Notes: generated from the letters alone by a model not told the origin. A stretch of DNA of 64,000 nt from Bacillota bacterium (GCA_009780065.1 WRAS01000002.1:137916-201915); one strand, 5' to 3'. Shown: positions 27,686-36,394, counted from the stretch's first letter. Numbers and translations are program-made.

Positions 27686-28521
27686 TACTTAGTTCTCCTT
27701 TTCACGATGAATTTTGAACTTGGCTTTTTATCTTTACGGGTTTTCTTTCCAAGTGTTGGCTTTCCCCATGGAGTTACAGGAGATGCCATACCGATTGGAC
27801 TCTTACCCTCTCCACCACCATGTGGGTGATCACAAGGGTTCATAACAACCCCACGAACAGTCGGTTTTACACCCATGTGGCGCTTTCTTCCCGCTTTTCC
27901 GATAGAAATCAATTCGTGATCCACGTTACCAACACGACCGATTGTTGCAAAACATTTTTCAGACACACGACGCATTTCGCCTGAAGGCATTTTAAGTGTT
28001 GCATAACCATTGTCACGACCCGCAAGTGATGCATAGTTACCCGCACTTCTTGCAATTTGTCCGCCGCGACCAGGTTGCATTTCGATATTGTGAACGGTTG
28101 AACCAATAGGCATAGCACTAAGCGGCATTGCATTTCCAACCTTAATCTCAACGCTTGGTCCGCTGATAACTTTGTCACCCTTGGAAAGACCAAGTGGAGC
28201 AAGAATATATGCCTTTGAACCATCAACATAGTGAAGCAAAGCAATGTTCGCACTTCTGTTTGGGTCATATTCAATGGCAACAACGTTTGCAGGGACATTG
28301 TGCTTCCCACGTTTAAAGTCAATTAAACGATAGTGCCTTCTTGCACCCCCACCGATGTGTCTGGTTGTGATTTTACCTTGAAAGTTTCTACCACCAGTTT
28401 TAGATTGCTTTACAAGCAAACTTTTCTCTGGCTTTTTGCCTTTATCGGTAATCTCATCAAAAGTGGACACGGTTTTGTGTCTTACACCCGGACTTGTTGG
28501 ATTAAACCTTTTAACACCCAT
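27685..28521 (-). CDS. rplB: Large ribosomal subunit protein uL2
   Basis: A 278-residue L2 of standard length. The conserved peptidyl-transferase-supporting segment is present ([32 protein letters not shown]). It lies between rplW and rpsS. Confidence 0.97.
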   Translation of the reverse strand: MGVKRFNPTSPGVRHKTVSTFDEITDKGKKPEKSLLVKQSKTGGRNFQGKITTRHIGGGARRHYRLIDFKRGKHNVPANVVAIEYDPNRSANIALLHYVDGSKAYILAPLGLSKGDKVISGPSVEIKVGNAMPLSAMPIGSTVHNIEMQPGRGGQIARSAGNYASLAGRDNGYATLKMPSGEMRRVSEKCFATIGRVGNVDHELISIGKAGRKRHMGVKPTVRGVVMNPCDHPHGGGEGKSPIGMASPVTPWGKPTLGKKTRKDKKPSSKFIVKRRTK

Positions 28522-28563
28522 CTCGCTTCTCCTCTATAAATTTTCCTAAACTGTTTTGTTTTT

Positions 28564-28854
28564 TTATTGCAGTCCCTCGAAGAACTCTATCGCTTTGCTT
28601 TCATCTGTCAATTGTACGAATGCTTTTTTCCAACTGCTGGTGGTTCCGCTTGTTCTGCCTTGCTTTTTTGGCTTTCCATCATAGCGGGCTGTACGTACGC
28701 TTTCAACTTTTACCTTGAAAACTTCTTCAACTGCATTCTTGATTTGTGGTTTCGTCGCATTTTTCGCAACCTTGAATGTGTATGTTTTTGTCTTTACACC
28801 TGCGAAAGATTTTTCTGACAAAATTGGTTTTATAATGATGTCGTATACGTTCAT
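28564..28854 (-). CDS. rplW: Large ribosomal subunit protein uL23
   Basis: A 96-residue L23 (YDIIIKPILSEKSFAG...YTFKVAKNATKPQIKNAVEEVFKVKVESVRTARYDGKPKK). It is the docking site for trigger factor and SRP at the tunnel exit. Its ATG overlaps the rplD stop by 4 nt. Confidence 0.97.
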   Translation of the reverse strand: MNVYDIIIKPILSEKSFAGVKTKTYTFKVAKNATKPQIKNAVEEVFKVKVESVRTARYDGKPKKQGRTSGTTSSWKKAFVQLTDESKAIEFFEGLQ

Positions 28855-29477
28855 GATTTGTGTACCTCCTCGATTGCCTTTACCGCATCAACACAAAGAA
28901 CAAGAAATTTATTTGTAACGATGTCCAGTACAGAAATTTGCTTGTCTGTATTAACACTTACACTTGGGATGTTGTTTGCGCCGCGTAGGAATACTTCATC
29001 TTGCCCCGCGGTTATAAACATTACACTTTTTTCACCAAGTTTCAAACTCTCCACGATGTCTGCAACCAATTTTGTCTTAGGTTCTTTTAATTTAAAGTCC
29101 TTTAACACAATCATTTCGCCGTCTGCAAGTTTACCACTAAGTGCACTTACCAATGCTGCGTGTCTTTTTTTCTTGTTAATTTTGGTAGAAAAATCACGTG
29201 GCTTTGGTGCAAACGCAACACCACCACCATCTTGGTGAGGTCCTTTTGTAGAACCTTGACGCGCGCGACCTGTTCCCTTTTGGCGGTACGGTTTTGCGGC
29301 ATGCCCACGAACTTCGCTTCGTGTAAGGGTGGACTTTGTACCTTGTCTTTGGTTGTTGGCTTGCGCCACTGCAACCTCATGCACAAGGGCTTTGTTCACC
29401 TCGGCACCAAAAACGGATGCGTCGACTGTTATTTCGCCCGCACTCTTTCCTTTTTGGTCTAATACTTTGATTTTCAT
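28851..29477 (-). CDS. rplD: Large ribosomal subunit protein uL4
   Basis: A 208-residue L4 of normal length, with the tunnel-loop region RGHAAKPYRQKGTGRARQGS. In other bacteria L4 represses the S10 operon. No such leader structure could be identified here by eye. It overlaps rplW. Confidence 0.96.
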   Translation of the reverse strand: MKIKVLDQKGKSAGEITVDASVFGAEVNKALVHEVAVAQANNQRQGTKSTLTRSEVRGHAAKPYRQKGTGRARQGSTKGPHQDGGGVAFAPKPRDFSTKINKKKRHAALVSALSGKLADGEMIVLKDFKLKEPKTKLVADIVESLKLGEKSVMFITAGQDEVFLRGANNIPSVSVNTDKQISVLDIVTNKFLVLCVDAVKAIEEVHKS

Positions 29478-29516
29478 TGCGTCTCTCCTAACTAAATTTT
29501 CCGTTCTCGTTCTTTA

Positions 29517-30158
29517 TTATTTCTTAACTTTCTTTATTGCTTGTTTTATTGTCACCAATCCGCCTTCCGCACCTGGGATTCCACCTTTAACCAAAATAAC
29601 ATTTTTGGCTGTGTCTACCCCAACGACCTGAAGATTTTGAATTGTAACTTGCTCATCCCCATATTGACCCGCAAGTTTCTTTCCTTTGAACACGCGGCTT
29701 GGGTCACTGTTTGCACCCATGGAACCCGCGCTTCGGTGAATTGGACCGGTACCGTGACTCATTGGACCTACCCTTGCCTGGTTCCAACGTTGAATAACCC
29801 CCGTAAATCCACGACCTTTGGTTCGTGATGTGACATCAACAATGTCACCAACAGAAAAGACGTCACACTTGAATTCATCGCCAACTTTGAATCCGTGTCC
29901 CGTCTCTACTTTAAATTCTCTTAAAAAACGTTTTGGAGAAACCCCTGCCTTTTTAAACTGGCCTGTCATAGGTTTATTTGCAAGTGTCTTGCGCATGTCG
30001 TTAAATCCAACCACAACAGCCTCGTAACCATCTACTTCTTGGGTTTTTACCTGCACGACAAAACATGGCCCCGCTTCGATTACGGTAACCGGAATTACAA
30101 CACCCTTGTCTCCAAAGATTTGTGTCATCCCTCTTTTAATACCCAGTATCCCTTTCAT
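29517..30158 (-). CDS. rplC: Large ribosomal subunit protein uL3
   Basis: A 213-residue L3 ([31 protein letters not shown] ... [45 protein letters not shown]). The standard length and the loop that approaches the peptidyl transferase centre are intact. It is the second gene of the superoperon. Confidence 0.97.
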   Translation of the reverse strand: MKGILGIKRGMTQIFGDKGVVIPVTVIEAGPCFVVQVKTQEVDGYEAVVVGFNDMRKTLANKPMTGQFKKAGVSPKRFLREFKVETGHGFKVGDEFKCDVFSVGDIVDVTSRTKGRGFTGVIQRWNQARVGPMSHGTGPIHRSAGSMGANSDPSRVFKGKKLAGQYGDEQVTIQNLQVVGVDTAKNVILVKGGIPGAEGGLVTIKQAIKKVKK

Positions 30159-30201
30159 AAGTCTCTCCTTAACCCTTCTATATATAATCGTAACCTAATA
30201 A

Positions 30202-30510
30202 TTAAAGTTTAATTTGAATTTCGACCCCAGCCGGCATTTCCAATTTGGTCAATGCCTCGACAACCTTTTGATTCGGGTTGTAGATGTCAATAAGACGCTT
30301 GTGGGTGCGACTCTCGAATTGCTCCCTGCTATCTTTATATTTGTGCGGACTACGAATAACTGTCACAACCTCTTTTTCTGTTGGAAGAGGCACAGGTCCA
30401 GATATTTTTGACCCGTTCTTTGTTGCGACCTCGATAATACGTGCTACCGCAGCCTCTACCAATGAATGGTCGTATCCAGATATTTTTGCCCTGATTTTCT
30501 GCTTTGTCAT
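30202..30510 (-). CDS. rpsJ: Small ribosomal subunit protein uS10
   Basis: A 102-residue S10/NusE ([25 protein letters not shown] ... [36 protein letters not shown]). First gene of the superoperon, with ribosome site AAGGAGAGG before ATG. rpsL, rpsG, fusA and tuf, often directly upstream, are absent here. Confidence 0.97.
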   Translation of the reverse strand: MTKQKIRAKISGYDHSLVEAAVARIIEVATKNGSKISGPVPLPTEKEVVTVIRSPHKYKDSREQFESRTHKRLIDIYNPNQKVVEALTKLEMPAGVEIQIKL

Positions 30511-30603
30511 GTCCTCTCCTTAAAAAGATTATAACCATTTCAACTCGCCCGTGTGTTTCTTTTTGTAACAACAAAAAAAGACCTCTGGCACAACTAATAG
30601 ACC

Positions 30604-30632
30604 ATTCTATACTATAGACAATCCATTGTCAA
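30604..30632 (-). promoter_or_regulatory. Main promoter of the ribosomal superoperon
   Basis: Consensus-like TTGACA (30627-30632), a 17-nt spacer and TAGAAT (30604-30609) on the minus strand, about 95 nt upstream of rpsJ. The leader contains a run of T but no clear hairpin. Confidence 0.7.
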
Positions 30633-30695
30633 CACTTTTTTAAAAGTCAATCAATGAATTCAGACACATACATTTAACAAATTGCAACGCACCAT

Positions 30696-31223
30696 TTATC
30701 TAGTCAGACGCTCCTCAGTCGTGGTGTTATAAATAGGCAAGTCCATATTCGCACTGCGAAGCATTTGTTTGACAATTTTTAATGCATCCTTTTTAATTCC
30801 CTCGCCCAGATGAATGTCTGGAATACCCACCCCTACAAACATGCTGCGCTTTATCTCGTCTCTTATTTTCCATATTCCACCGTAAAGTTCATGAAAACCA
30901 CCCAAATCTTTAACTTGATCACTAAGTATGATTGATGGTTTCCGAACAACATAAGCATCAAACCCAGCACCGTAATTTTTGTGTTTAGGCATTGGCCCCC
31001 CGTACTTGTTGGTAACATATACATAATCGTCATCCGCATCATAGCCATATAAATAATCTTCTGGTATTGTAATTCCCTGACTTCTTCTAAAATTACCTGA
31101 CATCAAACCATTAACCAAAACTGTTCCAAGTTTTGAATACTCCCTAAAGATTCCGCCTCGCGGATTGCGATCTCTGTCATGAAATCCATGAAAATAAACA
31201 TTTTTAAAGTCAATGTCTTTCAT
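30696..31223 (-). CDS. Hypothetical protein, 175 residues
   Basis: No family is recognised. It is soluble, rich in Asp/Arg/Gly/Tyr (FHGFHDRDRNPRGG, YGYDADDDYVYVTNKYGG) and ends TTTEERLTR. There are no membrane segments. The spacing of small turns and aromatic residues suggests a compact enzyme-like fold, but no catalytic motif is certain. It is transcribed alone between metK and the ribosomal superoperon from a near-consensus promoter ending 5 nt before the ATG. Confidence 0.7.
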   Translation of the reverse strand: MKDIDFKNVYFHGFHDRDRNPRGGIFREYSKLGTVLVNGLMSGNFRRSQGITIPEDYLYGYDADDDYVYVTNKYGGPMPKHKNYGAGFDAYVVRKPSIILSDQVKDLGGFHELYGGIWKIRDEIKRSMFVGVGIPDIHLGEGIKKDALKIVKQMLRSANMDLPIYNTTTEERLTR

Positions 31224-31228
31224 ACCCG

Positions 31229-31257
31229 ATTATACATAAGATACGGTTCCGTTTCAA
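31229..31257 (-). promoter_or_regulatory. Promoter of the 175-residue gene, predicted leaderless
   Basis: TTGAAA (31252-31257), a 17-nt spacer and TATAAT (31229-31234), then only CGGGT before the ATG at 31223. Confidence 0.65.
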
Positions 31258-31270
31258 GACCCAAATTCAA

Positions 31271-32356
31271 CTATTTCTTTATCTTTTCCCATGGAAAACC
31301 ATCTCTGCCAAAGTGGCCATAACATGCGGTTTCCTTGTATATCGGTTCCAGCAAATCTAATTCTTTTATCATATTAGATGGAGAGAAATCAAAGTTCTCG
31401 GAAACCCAGTCATATATTCTATTAATATTAATTTTTTCCGTTCCAAAAGTTTCAATGTTCACCTTTAATGGTTCTGTCAGACCTATTGCATAACTGACAC
31501 CCACCTCGCATTGGTCCGCCATCTTGTGTGCCACAATATTCTTGGCAACGTATCTGGCATAATATGCACCCGAGCGATCCACCTTTGTTGCATTTTTGGA
31601 CGAAAAGCATCCGCCGCCCACACGCCCAACACCACCGTATGTGTCCACAACAATTTTACGCCCGACACAACCACTATCCGAAAAACTGCCCCATATTGTA
31701 AATGCACCACTTGGATTAATAATTAAACGCATTCGTGAAATATCTAACTTATATTCACCCAAGATTGGTAACACAACATTCTCGCGCACCAAAGCCCAGA
31801 TATCTTCATTAGTCAATCCCACAGCATGTGAAGCCGACACCAATACCGTATGCACCGAGACTGGAACATTACCATCGTATTCAACACTGACTTGGCTTTT
31901 GGCATCCGCAAAGAAATCTTTACGTGTCCTACGCCACTGGTCATATTTTTTCATTAATTTGTGCGCAATAATAATTGACAGTGGCATGTACTCTGCCCCC
32001 TCGTTAGTTGCATATCCGTAAACAATCCCCTGGTCATTGGCACCCAATTCCGCCTTATCCACCACCGCACGGTTTATTTCCACACTTTGTTGGCTTATCT
32101 TCTTGATAATCTTGAATTCACATTCGTATCCAATATATTTCAATGCTTCGCGTGCAATTTTGTCATAATCGATTTTGGCACTGGTCGTGGACTCACCATA
32201 TATAAAAAGGGTATCATCCTTTATCGCGCATTCCACCGCCATTTGGGCATTCGGGTCTTGTTCCAATGCCGCATCCAAAAAACTGTCTGCTATAAAATCA
32301 CAGGTCTTGTCTGGATGTCCAATGTTTACACTTTCACTTGTTATAATTTTCTTCAT
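31271..32356 (-). CDS. metK: S-adenosylmethionine synthetase
   Basis: Makes SAM from ATP and methionine. The 361-residue protein starts MKKIITSESVNIGHPDKTCDFIADS (ATP-binding HPDK) and has the conserved GGVGRVGGGCFSSKNATKVDRSGAYYARY segment, equivalent to GGGAFSGKDPTKVDRS. It is somewhat shorter than the usual 385-395, with changed flanking loops. It has a ribosome site, GGAGG. Expression is controlled by an upstream S-box riboswitch and terminator, which fits feedback by its product. Confidence 0.95.
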   Translation of the reverse strand: MKKIITSESVNIGHPDKTCDFIADSFLDAALEQDPNAQMAVECAIKDDTLFIYGESTTSAKIDYDKIAREALKYIGYECEFKIIKKISQQSVEINRAVVDKAELGANDQGIVYGYATNEGAEYMPLSIIIAHKLMKKYDQWRRTRKDFFADAKSQVSVEYDGNVPVSVHTVLVSASHAVGLTNEDIWALVRENVVLPILGEYKLDISRMRLIINPSGAFTIWGSFSDSGCVGRKIVVDTYGGVGRVGGGCFSSKNATKVDRSGAYYARYVAKNIVAHKMADQCEVGVSYAIGLTEPLKVNIETFGTEKININRIYDWVSENFDFSPSNMIKELDLLEPIYKETACYGHFGRDGFPWEKIKK

Positions 32357-32379
32357 ATTAATCTACCTCCGATTATAAA

Positions 32380-32407
32380 GAAAAGACCCAGTCACGACGA
32401 CCGAGTC
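32380..32407 (-). terminator. Riboswitch-controlled terminator of metK
   Basis: A 9-bp stem, GACTCGGTC/GACTGGGTC, with a 5-nt loop (32385-32407), followed on the minus strand by TTTTCTTT. It lies between the aptamer and the metK ribosome site. Confidence 0.8.
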
Positions 32408-32409
32408 TC

Positions 32410-32512
32410 ATAATCCAAATTATGTTCACCCATCGTCCAGCCTTTAGCACCTTGCATAGCAGGTTGCTGTGTGGTCATCGGGGCTGTCCCTCGCACACTC
32501 TTTATGAATAAT
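32410..32512 (-). promoter_or_regulatory. SAM riboswitch aptamer (S-box/SAM-I clan) upstream of metK
   Basis: Minus-strand core elements: GAGGGACAGCCCCGATGA (32475-32492), GCAACC (32462-32467) and GGTGCTAAA (32443-32451), in the right order and spacing for the SAM-I clan. CAGCC can pair with GGCTG to close the central junction. No clear P4 hairpin follows, so a SAM-I/IV-like variant is possible. The downstream terminator indicates transcriptional attenuation by SAM. Confidence 0.85.
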
Positions 32513-32515
32513 AAT

Positions 32516-32543
32516 ATTATACCCTATTTCAACTAATTGTCAA
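32516..32543 (-). promoter_or_regulatory. metK promoter
   Basis: Perfect hexamers TTGACA (32538-32543) and TATAAT (32516-32521) with a 16-nt spacer, immediately upstream of the riboswitch. Confidence 0.8.
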
Positions 32544-32555
32544 GACCAACAAAAA

Positions 32556-33020
32556 TTACGCCTCTTGAATCTTGAACATCACCTGATCAAAGCCCAGTTC
32601 ATCACCATGATTCACGGCAATTTCCACAATTTTTCCAACAACGTCGGTTGTGATTTCGTTGAATTCGTTGCCAGTTTCCACCATACAAAGAACATCACCC
32701 ACACCAACTTTCTCGCCAACTTTTACAAAGGTATCCGCACCCTCTACCTTAGACATCCAACACTTACCCTCGATTGGACTGCGAATTTCAAATGTCTTGG
32801 ACGCAATTGCGGTTTTTAATGTCTTACCCGCAACCGTGGCCTTTTTACCTGTCTTTCTTGGCATCATTTTTTCGATTGGCTCGTCACATTCGTCCAAGCA
32901 CTCGTCCTCGCACGTTGCGCGAATCAGCCTTATCGCCATAAAGTCGTCCGCGTATTCAATTTTTCTCATCCCTTCCGCGTTCATAAGTTCGGAAAGTTTC
33001 CTTACCAGTTTTATATCCAT
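32556..33020 (-). CDS. Biotin carboxyl carrier protein-like (AccB-like) protein lacking the biotinyl-lysine
   Basis: A 154-residue protein laid out like AccB: an N-terminal LVRKLSELMNAEGMRKIEY..IRLIR segment, a linker, and a C-terminal biotinyl/lipoyl-type domain (RSPIEGKCWMSKVEGADTFVKVGEKVGVGDVLCMVE ... GKIVEIAVNHGDELGFDQVMFKI). The acceptor motif EAMKxMNE reads ETGNEFNE (residues 115-122), with Asn118 in place of the lysine, so it cannot be biotinylated at the usual site. The middle linker is Cys/Asp-rich (CEDECLDECDE). No other acc genes are near. It could be a structural or regulatory paralogue. Its function is unknown. Confidence 0.8.
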   Translation of the reverse strand: MDIKLVRKLSELMNAEGMRKIEYADDFMAIRLIRATCEDECLDECDEPIEKMMPRKTGKKATVAGKTLKTAIASKTFEIRSPIEGKCWMSKVEGADTFVKVGEKVGVGDVLCMVETGNEFNEITTDVVGKIVEIAVNHGDELGFDQVMFKIQEA

Positions 33021-33123
33021 TGTTTACCCCCAAATGTAAATCTAAGGTATTATACAGAGACAAAAAAATAAAGGCAAACAATTTTTAAGAAGTCTTTTAA
33101 AAAGCACTAATTCAAAGCACAAT

Positions 33124-33152
33124 AAAAAAAAAAGCACTTTCCGGTGCTTTTT
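33124..33152 (-). terminator. Intrinsic terminator of the beta-propeller-like gene
   Basis: AAAGCAC/GTGCTTT (33131-33150) followed by a long T run on the minus strand. Confidence 0.85.
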
Positions 33153-33177
33153 ATTTTTGTTTTAAATTAGATAAAAA

Positions 33178-34770
33178 TTAACGCGCAAGGAAATATTCAT
33201 CTATCACTCTTAATATCCATTCATTTCCGTGTCTATCCACCATTACTGGGATTGTTTTGGAATCGGTCACGACCTCCCCACCTTCTTCGTCTACTTCAAA
33301 ACTTGTAAAGGTTCTCATGTAAAAGAAAAATGTGTTATCCAAACTTCTGCCAAAATGTGGTGCGACCTGGAAAATTGCAAGGTTCACATTTGCCACCATG
33401 TCTATTGCCTGTCCGCCGCCAAACTGGTTACCCAGTGAATCAATATCATTACCAAAGAAATCTACAACACGTACATCTGTCCCATCCGTTGTGTAATATA
33501 CGAATCCGTCTTTCACCGACAGAATATGAAGCACACCCGTGGTTATTGCAGTTGGGTTCGCAGAAAAGTGATTTCCGAAAATGTCCGCACCATTCTGATT
33601 ACGTGTCCATACAAATAAATTTGCATTATAAAGCGTTACAAAAGAGAAGGCAGTATTAGTTGTTTCTGTTGGCAAAAATATTTGTTCACCCGGTTGCAAT
33701 ATATCAGTCACCTGGGTCAGAAAACGCAAACTGTTCCCTTCCATCACATCGCGATCTGTTACATATACAGTTGGATATGACATCCCACCTGGCGTCCAAT
33801 CCCCAACCATAAACATAAACATACCAGCACTAGCAGTAACAACTTGGTAAATTTTATTCGGCTGGTTCCCAATAATTTCTGGGCTATTACCGGTTATTCG
33901 GAAACGCTTCATTATATTACCATCTGTTGTGTCTTCTTCGTCACGGTCTACCGTGAAATATACAAATTGCATTACTACGTTAAAACCTTTGTCACCGCCA
34001 TCAAAGTAACTGGTTACCAACGGTAATGCAACACCTGTTACATCTTGTGCAATTGTGTGTACGTTCCCTGGATTCTGGCTAACCCCTACTCTCACCAAAC
34101 GTCCGCCATCATTCACAAGAAGCCAACTGTTACCCGCACTCCACACAACTGTGAAATCACTTGTTGTAAGATTAGTCGATTGCGTCGTGAAAATCCTGCG
34201 GTGGTCACTACCATCCAAATTCACGCGAAAGAAATCAATACGATTTACCTGTAACTGACCAAATTGGTTCATTTGGTTATTTGGACTGGTATATATAAGA
34301 TGGTTTCCAAATATCCACATCGCAGCATTATCATGACCCGCAATCTTAGGAACCACCAATTCGACGTTGTTTGGACGCACATTCCATTCCTCGCCAAAAA
34401 ATTCTTGGTCAAAAATTGGGTCACTGCTTGGCGTTCTGTTGTCACGGTCAAATAACCACTGGTTGTCATATGTTGGGCGCCCTGTCCCGTCTAAACGGAT
34501 TCTGTATATCGCACCGTACGTTACACGGTTGTGTTCATTTTGACGATATTCAATTGTGTGTCTTTCCACAAAGTTTCCAATAAAGTAAACATAGTTCCCA
34601 ATCGAAACCGCGGTACCGCCGTTTCCGCTTACGGCATGTCTGTGTTCCACAGGAACATTAGATACCGGTCGAAATGCACGCGCGTTCGAGTTTAGAATAA
34701 CCGCCAAAAGACCACCCACAAAGATGATGGCGACCAAAACAACAACAGTAATAACCTTACGCTTTTGCAT
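33178..34770 (-). CDS. Membrane-anchored, extracellular beta-propeller-like protein (DUF5050-type repeats)
   Basis: 530 residues from ATG 34770: a basic start, one membrane helix (VITVVVLVAIIFVGGLLAVIL), then an all-beta body with repeated YxxxxxIYRIRLDGTG, FFRVNLDGSDHRRI and DGFVYYTTDGTDVRVV segments, as in the DUF5050/PQQ-like propeller proteins of Clostridia. Probably a sensor or binding protein on the cell surface. The exact ligand is unknown. The ATG is chosen because a TATAAT box ends 7 nt upstream. A longer in-frame start at 34797 lies inside that promoter. Confidence 0.75.
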   Translation of the reverse strand: MQKRKVITVVVLVAIIFVGGLLAVILNSNARAFRPVSNVPVEHRHAVSGNGGTAVSIGNYVYFIGNFVERHTIEYRQNEHNRVTYGAIYRIRLDGTGRPTYDNQWLFDRDNRTPSSDPIFDQEFFGEEWNVRPNNVELVVPKIAGHDNAAMWIFGNHLIYTSPNNQMNQFGQLQVNRIDFFRVNLDGSDHRRIFTTQSTNLTTSDFTVVWSAGNSWLLVNDGGRLVRVGVSQNPGNVHTIAQDVTGVALPLVTSYFDGGDKGFNVVMQFVYFTVDRDEEDTTDGNIMKRFRITGNSPEIIGNQPNKIYQVVTASAGMFMFMVGDWTPGGMSYPTVYVTDRDVMEGNSLRFLTQVTDILQPGEQIFLPTETTNTAFSFVTLYNANLFVWTRNQNGADIFGNHFSANPTAITTGVLHILSVKDGFVYYTTDGTDVRVVDFFGNDIDSLGNQFGGGQAIDMVANVNLAIFQVAPHFGRSLDNTFFFYMRTFTSFEVDEEGGEVVTDSKTIPVMVDRHGNEWILRVIDEYFLAR

Positions 34771-34777
34771 ATCAATA

Positions 34778-34807
34778 ATTATAGACCAGAAAGCCACAAA
34801 TAGTCAA
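34778..34807 (-). promoter_or_regulatory. Promoter of the beta-propeller gene, predicted leaderless
   Basis: TTGACT (34802-34807), an 18-nt spacer, TATAAT (34778-34783), then 7 nt to the ATG. There is no Shine-Dalgarno sequence. Confidence 0.65.
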
Positions 34808-34830
34808 CCATAATATTTTACTAGGATACT

Positions 34831-34859
34831 AAAAAAAGAGGCAACTTGCCTCTTTTTTT
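34831..34859 (-). terminator. Intrinsic terminator of the DUF4234 gene
   Basis: A long symmetric stem, AAAGAGGCAA/TTGCCTCTTT, with A and T runs on either side. It could work in both directions. Confidence 0.85.
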
Positions 34860-34873
34860 AGTAATCGATTTGA

Positions 34874-35236
34874 TTAAGCTGCTTGTCCGCCTGTATTTTC
34901 TGGAAGGTTGTTGATATCGTTCTGGATCATAAGCATTGCAATAAGTGCTGTAATACCAGTCAACATACCAAGCAAGTAAAGGATACCGTAAATTACACCA
35001 TTGTTTCTTCCGCCAAGCATTTGGATTCTTCCACCAACAACAAAGTGCCAGTAAATAGAGTAAATACCAAATGTAATCAGCATAAGAATCAAGTGTAGGA
35101 ATCCACCCACCCCTCTGTTTGTTCTCTTTTTCAATCTGTTTTGGGTACTGCAACTCCAGTAAATTGCGTAAATACCGAACGTAATGAAAAGTAGAAGCAC
35201 CATGATAATCAAATTCCTGCGTTTCATTGGAACCAT
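34874..35236 (-). CDS. DUF4234-type small membrane protein
   Basis: A 120-residue protein with three to four membrane helices. It shows the DUF4234 pattern of two similar hairpins, each containing LxxxTFGIYxIYW (FITFGIYAIYWSCSTQNRL and LITFGIYSIYWHFVVGGRI). Function unknown. AAGGAGG lies before the ATG at 35236. It has its own terminator. Confidence 0.8.
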   Translation of the reverse strand: MVPMKRRNLIIMVLLLFITFGIYAIYWSCSTQNRLKKRTNRGVGGFLHLILMLITFGIYSIYWHFVVGGRIQMLGGRNNGVIYGILYLLGMLTGITALIAMLMIQNDINNLPENTGGQAA

Positions 35237-35333
35237 TTTTTCCTCCTTTTGTTAATTAGTATGCAACATTTCTACAAAATATTACATAAATCTAGTTAAT
35301 TCTAGCAACATGAATTCCCCATGTCAATTCTTT

Positions 35334-36200
35334 TTACTTCAACACAACTTCGACTTCCGCTCGCTTAGGCATTGCGGTTTGAGCACCAAGTTTGGTACAT
35401 TTAATACTCGCAGCAACTGTCGCAAATCTAACTGCTTCTTCAAGAGATTTTCCGTCACCGATTTCAACAATTAGCGCCCCCATAAATGTATCCCCTGCGC
35501 CAGTAGTATCCACCACATCTACCTTAGGTGTTGAGACACGTATTATTTCAACTCCGTTGTGAAAACTTGCCCCTTCCCTCCCTTCAGTCAGTATTAATTT
35601 ATTTACATAATTTGAAAGCAATTTTTTGCCTCCAAACTTTTGAATTTCAATTTCGTTCACAATAACTATATCTGCATTTTTAATTATTTCGAAATTATAT
35701 TCCTTGTCTGGAGACGGGTTAAAAACAAATTTGATATTGTTTTTCTTTGCGAATCTTGATAACCATAAAACCGCACTGGGACAAATTTCCAATTGCGTCC
35801 CAATTATATCGCATTCTTTTAATTTATTTTCAAAGGCTTTGACAAAGTTTTCATCGACTTTTGTATTTGCGCCGCCAATAACAATGATCGAGTTATTACC
35901 ATCCATCACAGTGATCGTCGCAATTCCACTACTTTCATTTTCCAAGGTTTTAATGTTATCAACCTGTACATTATTATCCTGCAAATTATTAACTGCTTTT
36001 TTTCCAAAATCATCGTCACCCACCGCACCAAACATGGTTACATCTCCACCCAGCCGACCAATAGCAACCGCAAGATTTGCACCTTTCCCACCCATGACTG
36101 TTCTAAAACTTTCACCAACCACAGTCTCACCCTGTTTTGGAGCCCTGTCCACCACCGTAACAAAGTCAATATTAATGCTTCCTACAATTCCTATTTTCAT
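35334..36200 (-). CDS. rbsK: Ribokinase (PfkB family)
   Basis: A 288-residue sugar kinase: the N-terminal GSINIDFVTVVDRAPKQGETV and MGGKGANLAVAIGRLG substrate motif, and the C-terminal DTTGAGDTFMGAL with the catalytic Asp and anion hole. Ribokinase is the best fit (ribose + ATP to ribose-5-phosphate). Other PfkB sugar specificities cannot be excluded. It stands alone without ribose transport genes. A near-consensus promoter ends 6 nt before the ATG. Confidence 0.85.
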   Translation of the reverse strand: MKIGIVGSINIDFVTVVDRAPKQGETVVGESFRTVMGGKGANLAVAIGRLGGDVTMFGAVGDDDFGKKAVNNLQDNNVQVDNIKTLENESSGIATITVMDGNNSIIVIGGANTKVDENFVKAFENKLKECDIIGTQLEICPSAVLWLSRFAKKNNIKFVFNPSPDKEYNFEIIKNADIVIVNEIEIQKFGGKKLLSNYVNKLILTEGREGASFHNGVEIIRVSTPKVDVVDTTGAGDTFMGALIVEIGDGKSLEEAVRFATVAASIKCTKLGAQTAMPKRAEVEVVLK

Positions 36201-36206
36201 ACTTAG

Positions 36207-36234
36207 ATTATATCGGATATAATCTTAATCTCAA
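36207..36234 (-). promoter_or_regulatory. Ribokinase promoter, predicted leaderless
   Basis: TTGAGA (36229-36234), a 16-nt spacer and TATAAT (36207-36212), then CTAAGT and the ATG. The left direct repeat of the adjacent island begins at 36234, touching the -35. Confidence 0.6.
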
Positions 36235-36313
36235 ATCGTTTTAATTTTAACAAATATGGGCGAAATATAAAGGGTTTTAAGGGGTATTTGTGACTTTCAG
36301 ATGTTTTCGGCAT

Positions 36314-36349
36314 GTTGGCGAAGTGGCTAAACCGCCACATTTCGCCAAC
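36314..36349. repeat. Strong GC-rich hairpin in the island's left noncoding end
   Basis: GTTGGCGAAGTGGC (36314-36327) pairs with GCCAC-AT-TTCGCCAAC (36334-36349) apart from a 2-nt bulge. The loop is TAAACC. No T run follows, so it is not a terminator. It may be an RNA element or recombination site. Confidence 0.7.
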
Positions 36350-36394
36350 GCATACACCGATTTTGTTCGTCATTTCATTTTACAGGTAAAAAAC

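Noticed and set aside
30541..30600. S10-leader regulatory hairpin for L4 control
   Set aside because: GGTCT and AGGTCT in the leader are direct, not inverted, repeats. No stable stem could be drawn by eye.
34821..35153. 110-codon minus-strand ORF overlapping the DUF4234 gene
   Set aside because: It runs through the terminator and lacks a ribosome site. The DUF4234 frame has AAGGAGG and repeated family motifs.
36300..36360. tRNA-like look (GGCGAAGTGGCTAAAC) in the island
   Set aside because: No acceptor stem, anticodon arm or T arm can be formed. It is a simple hairpin.
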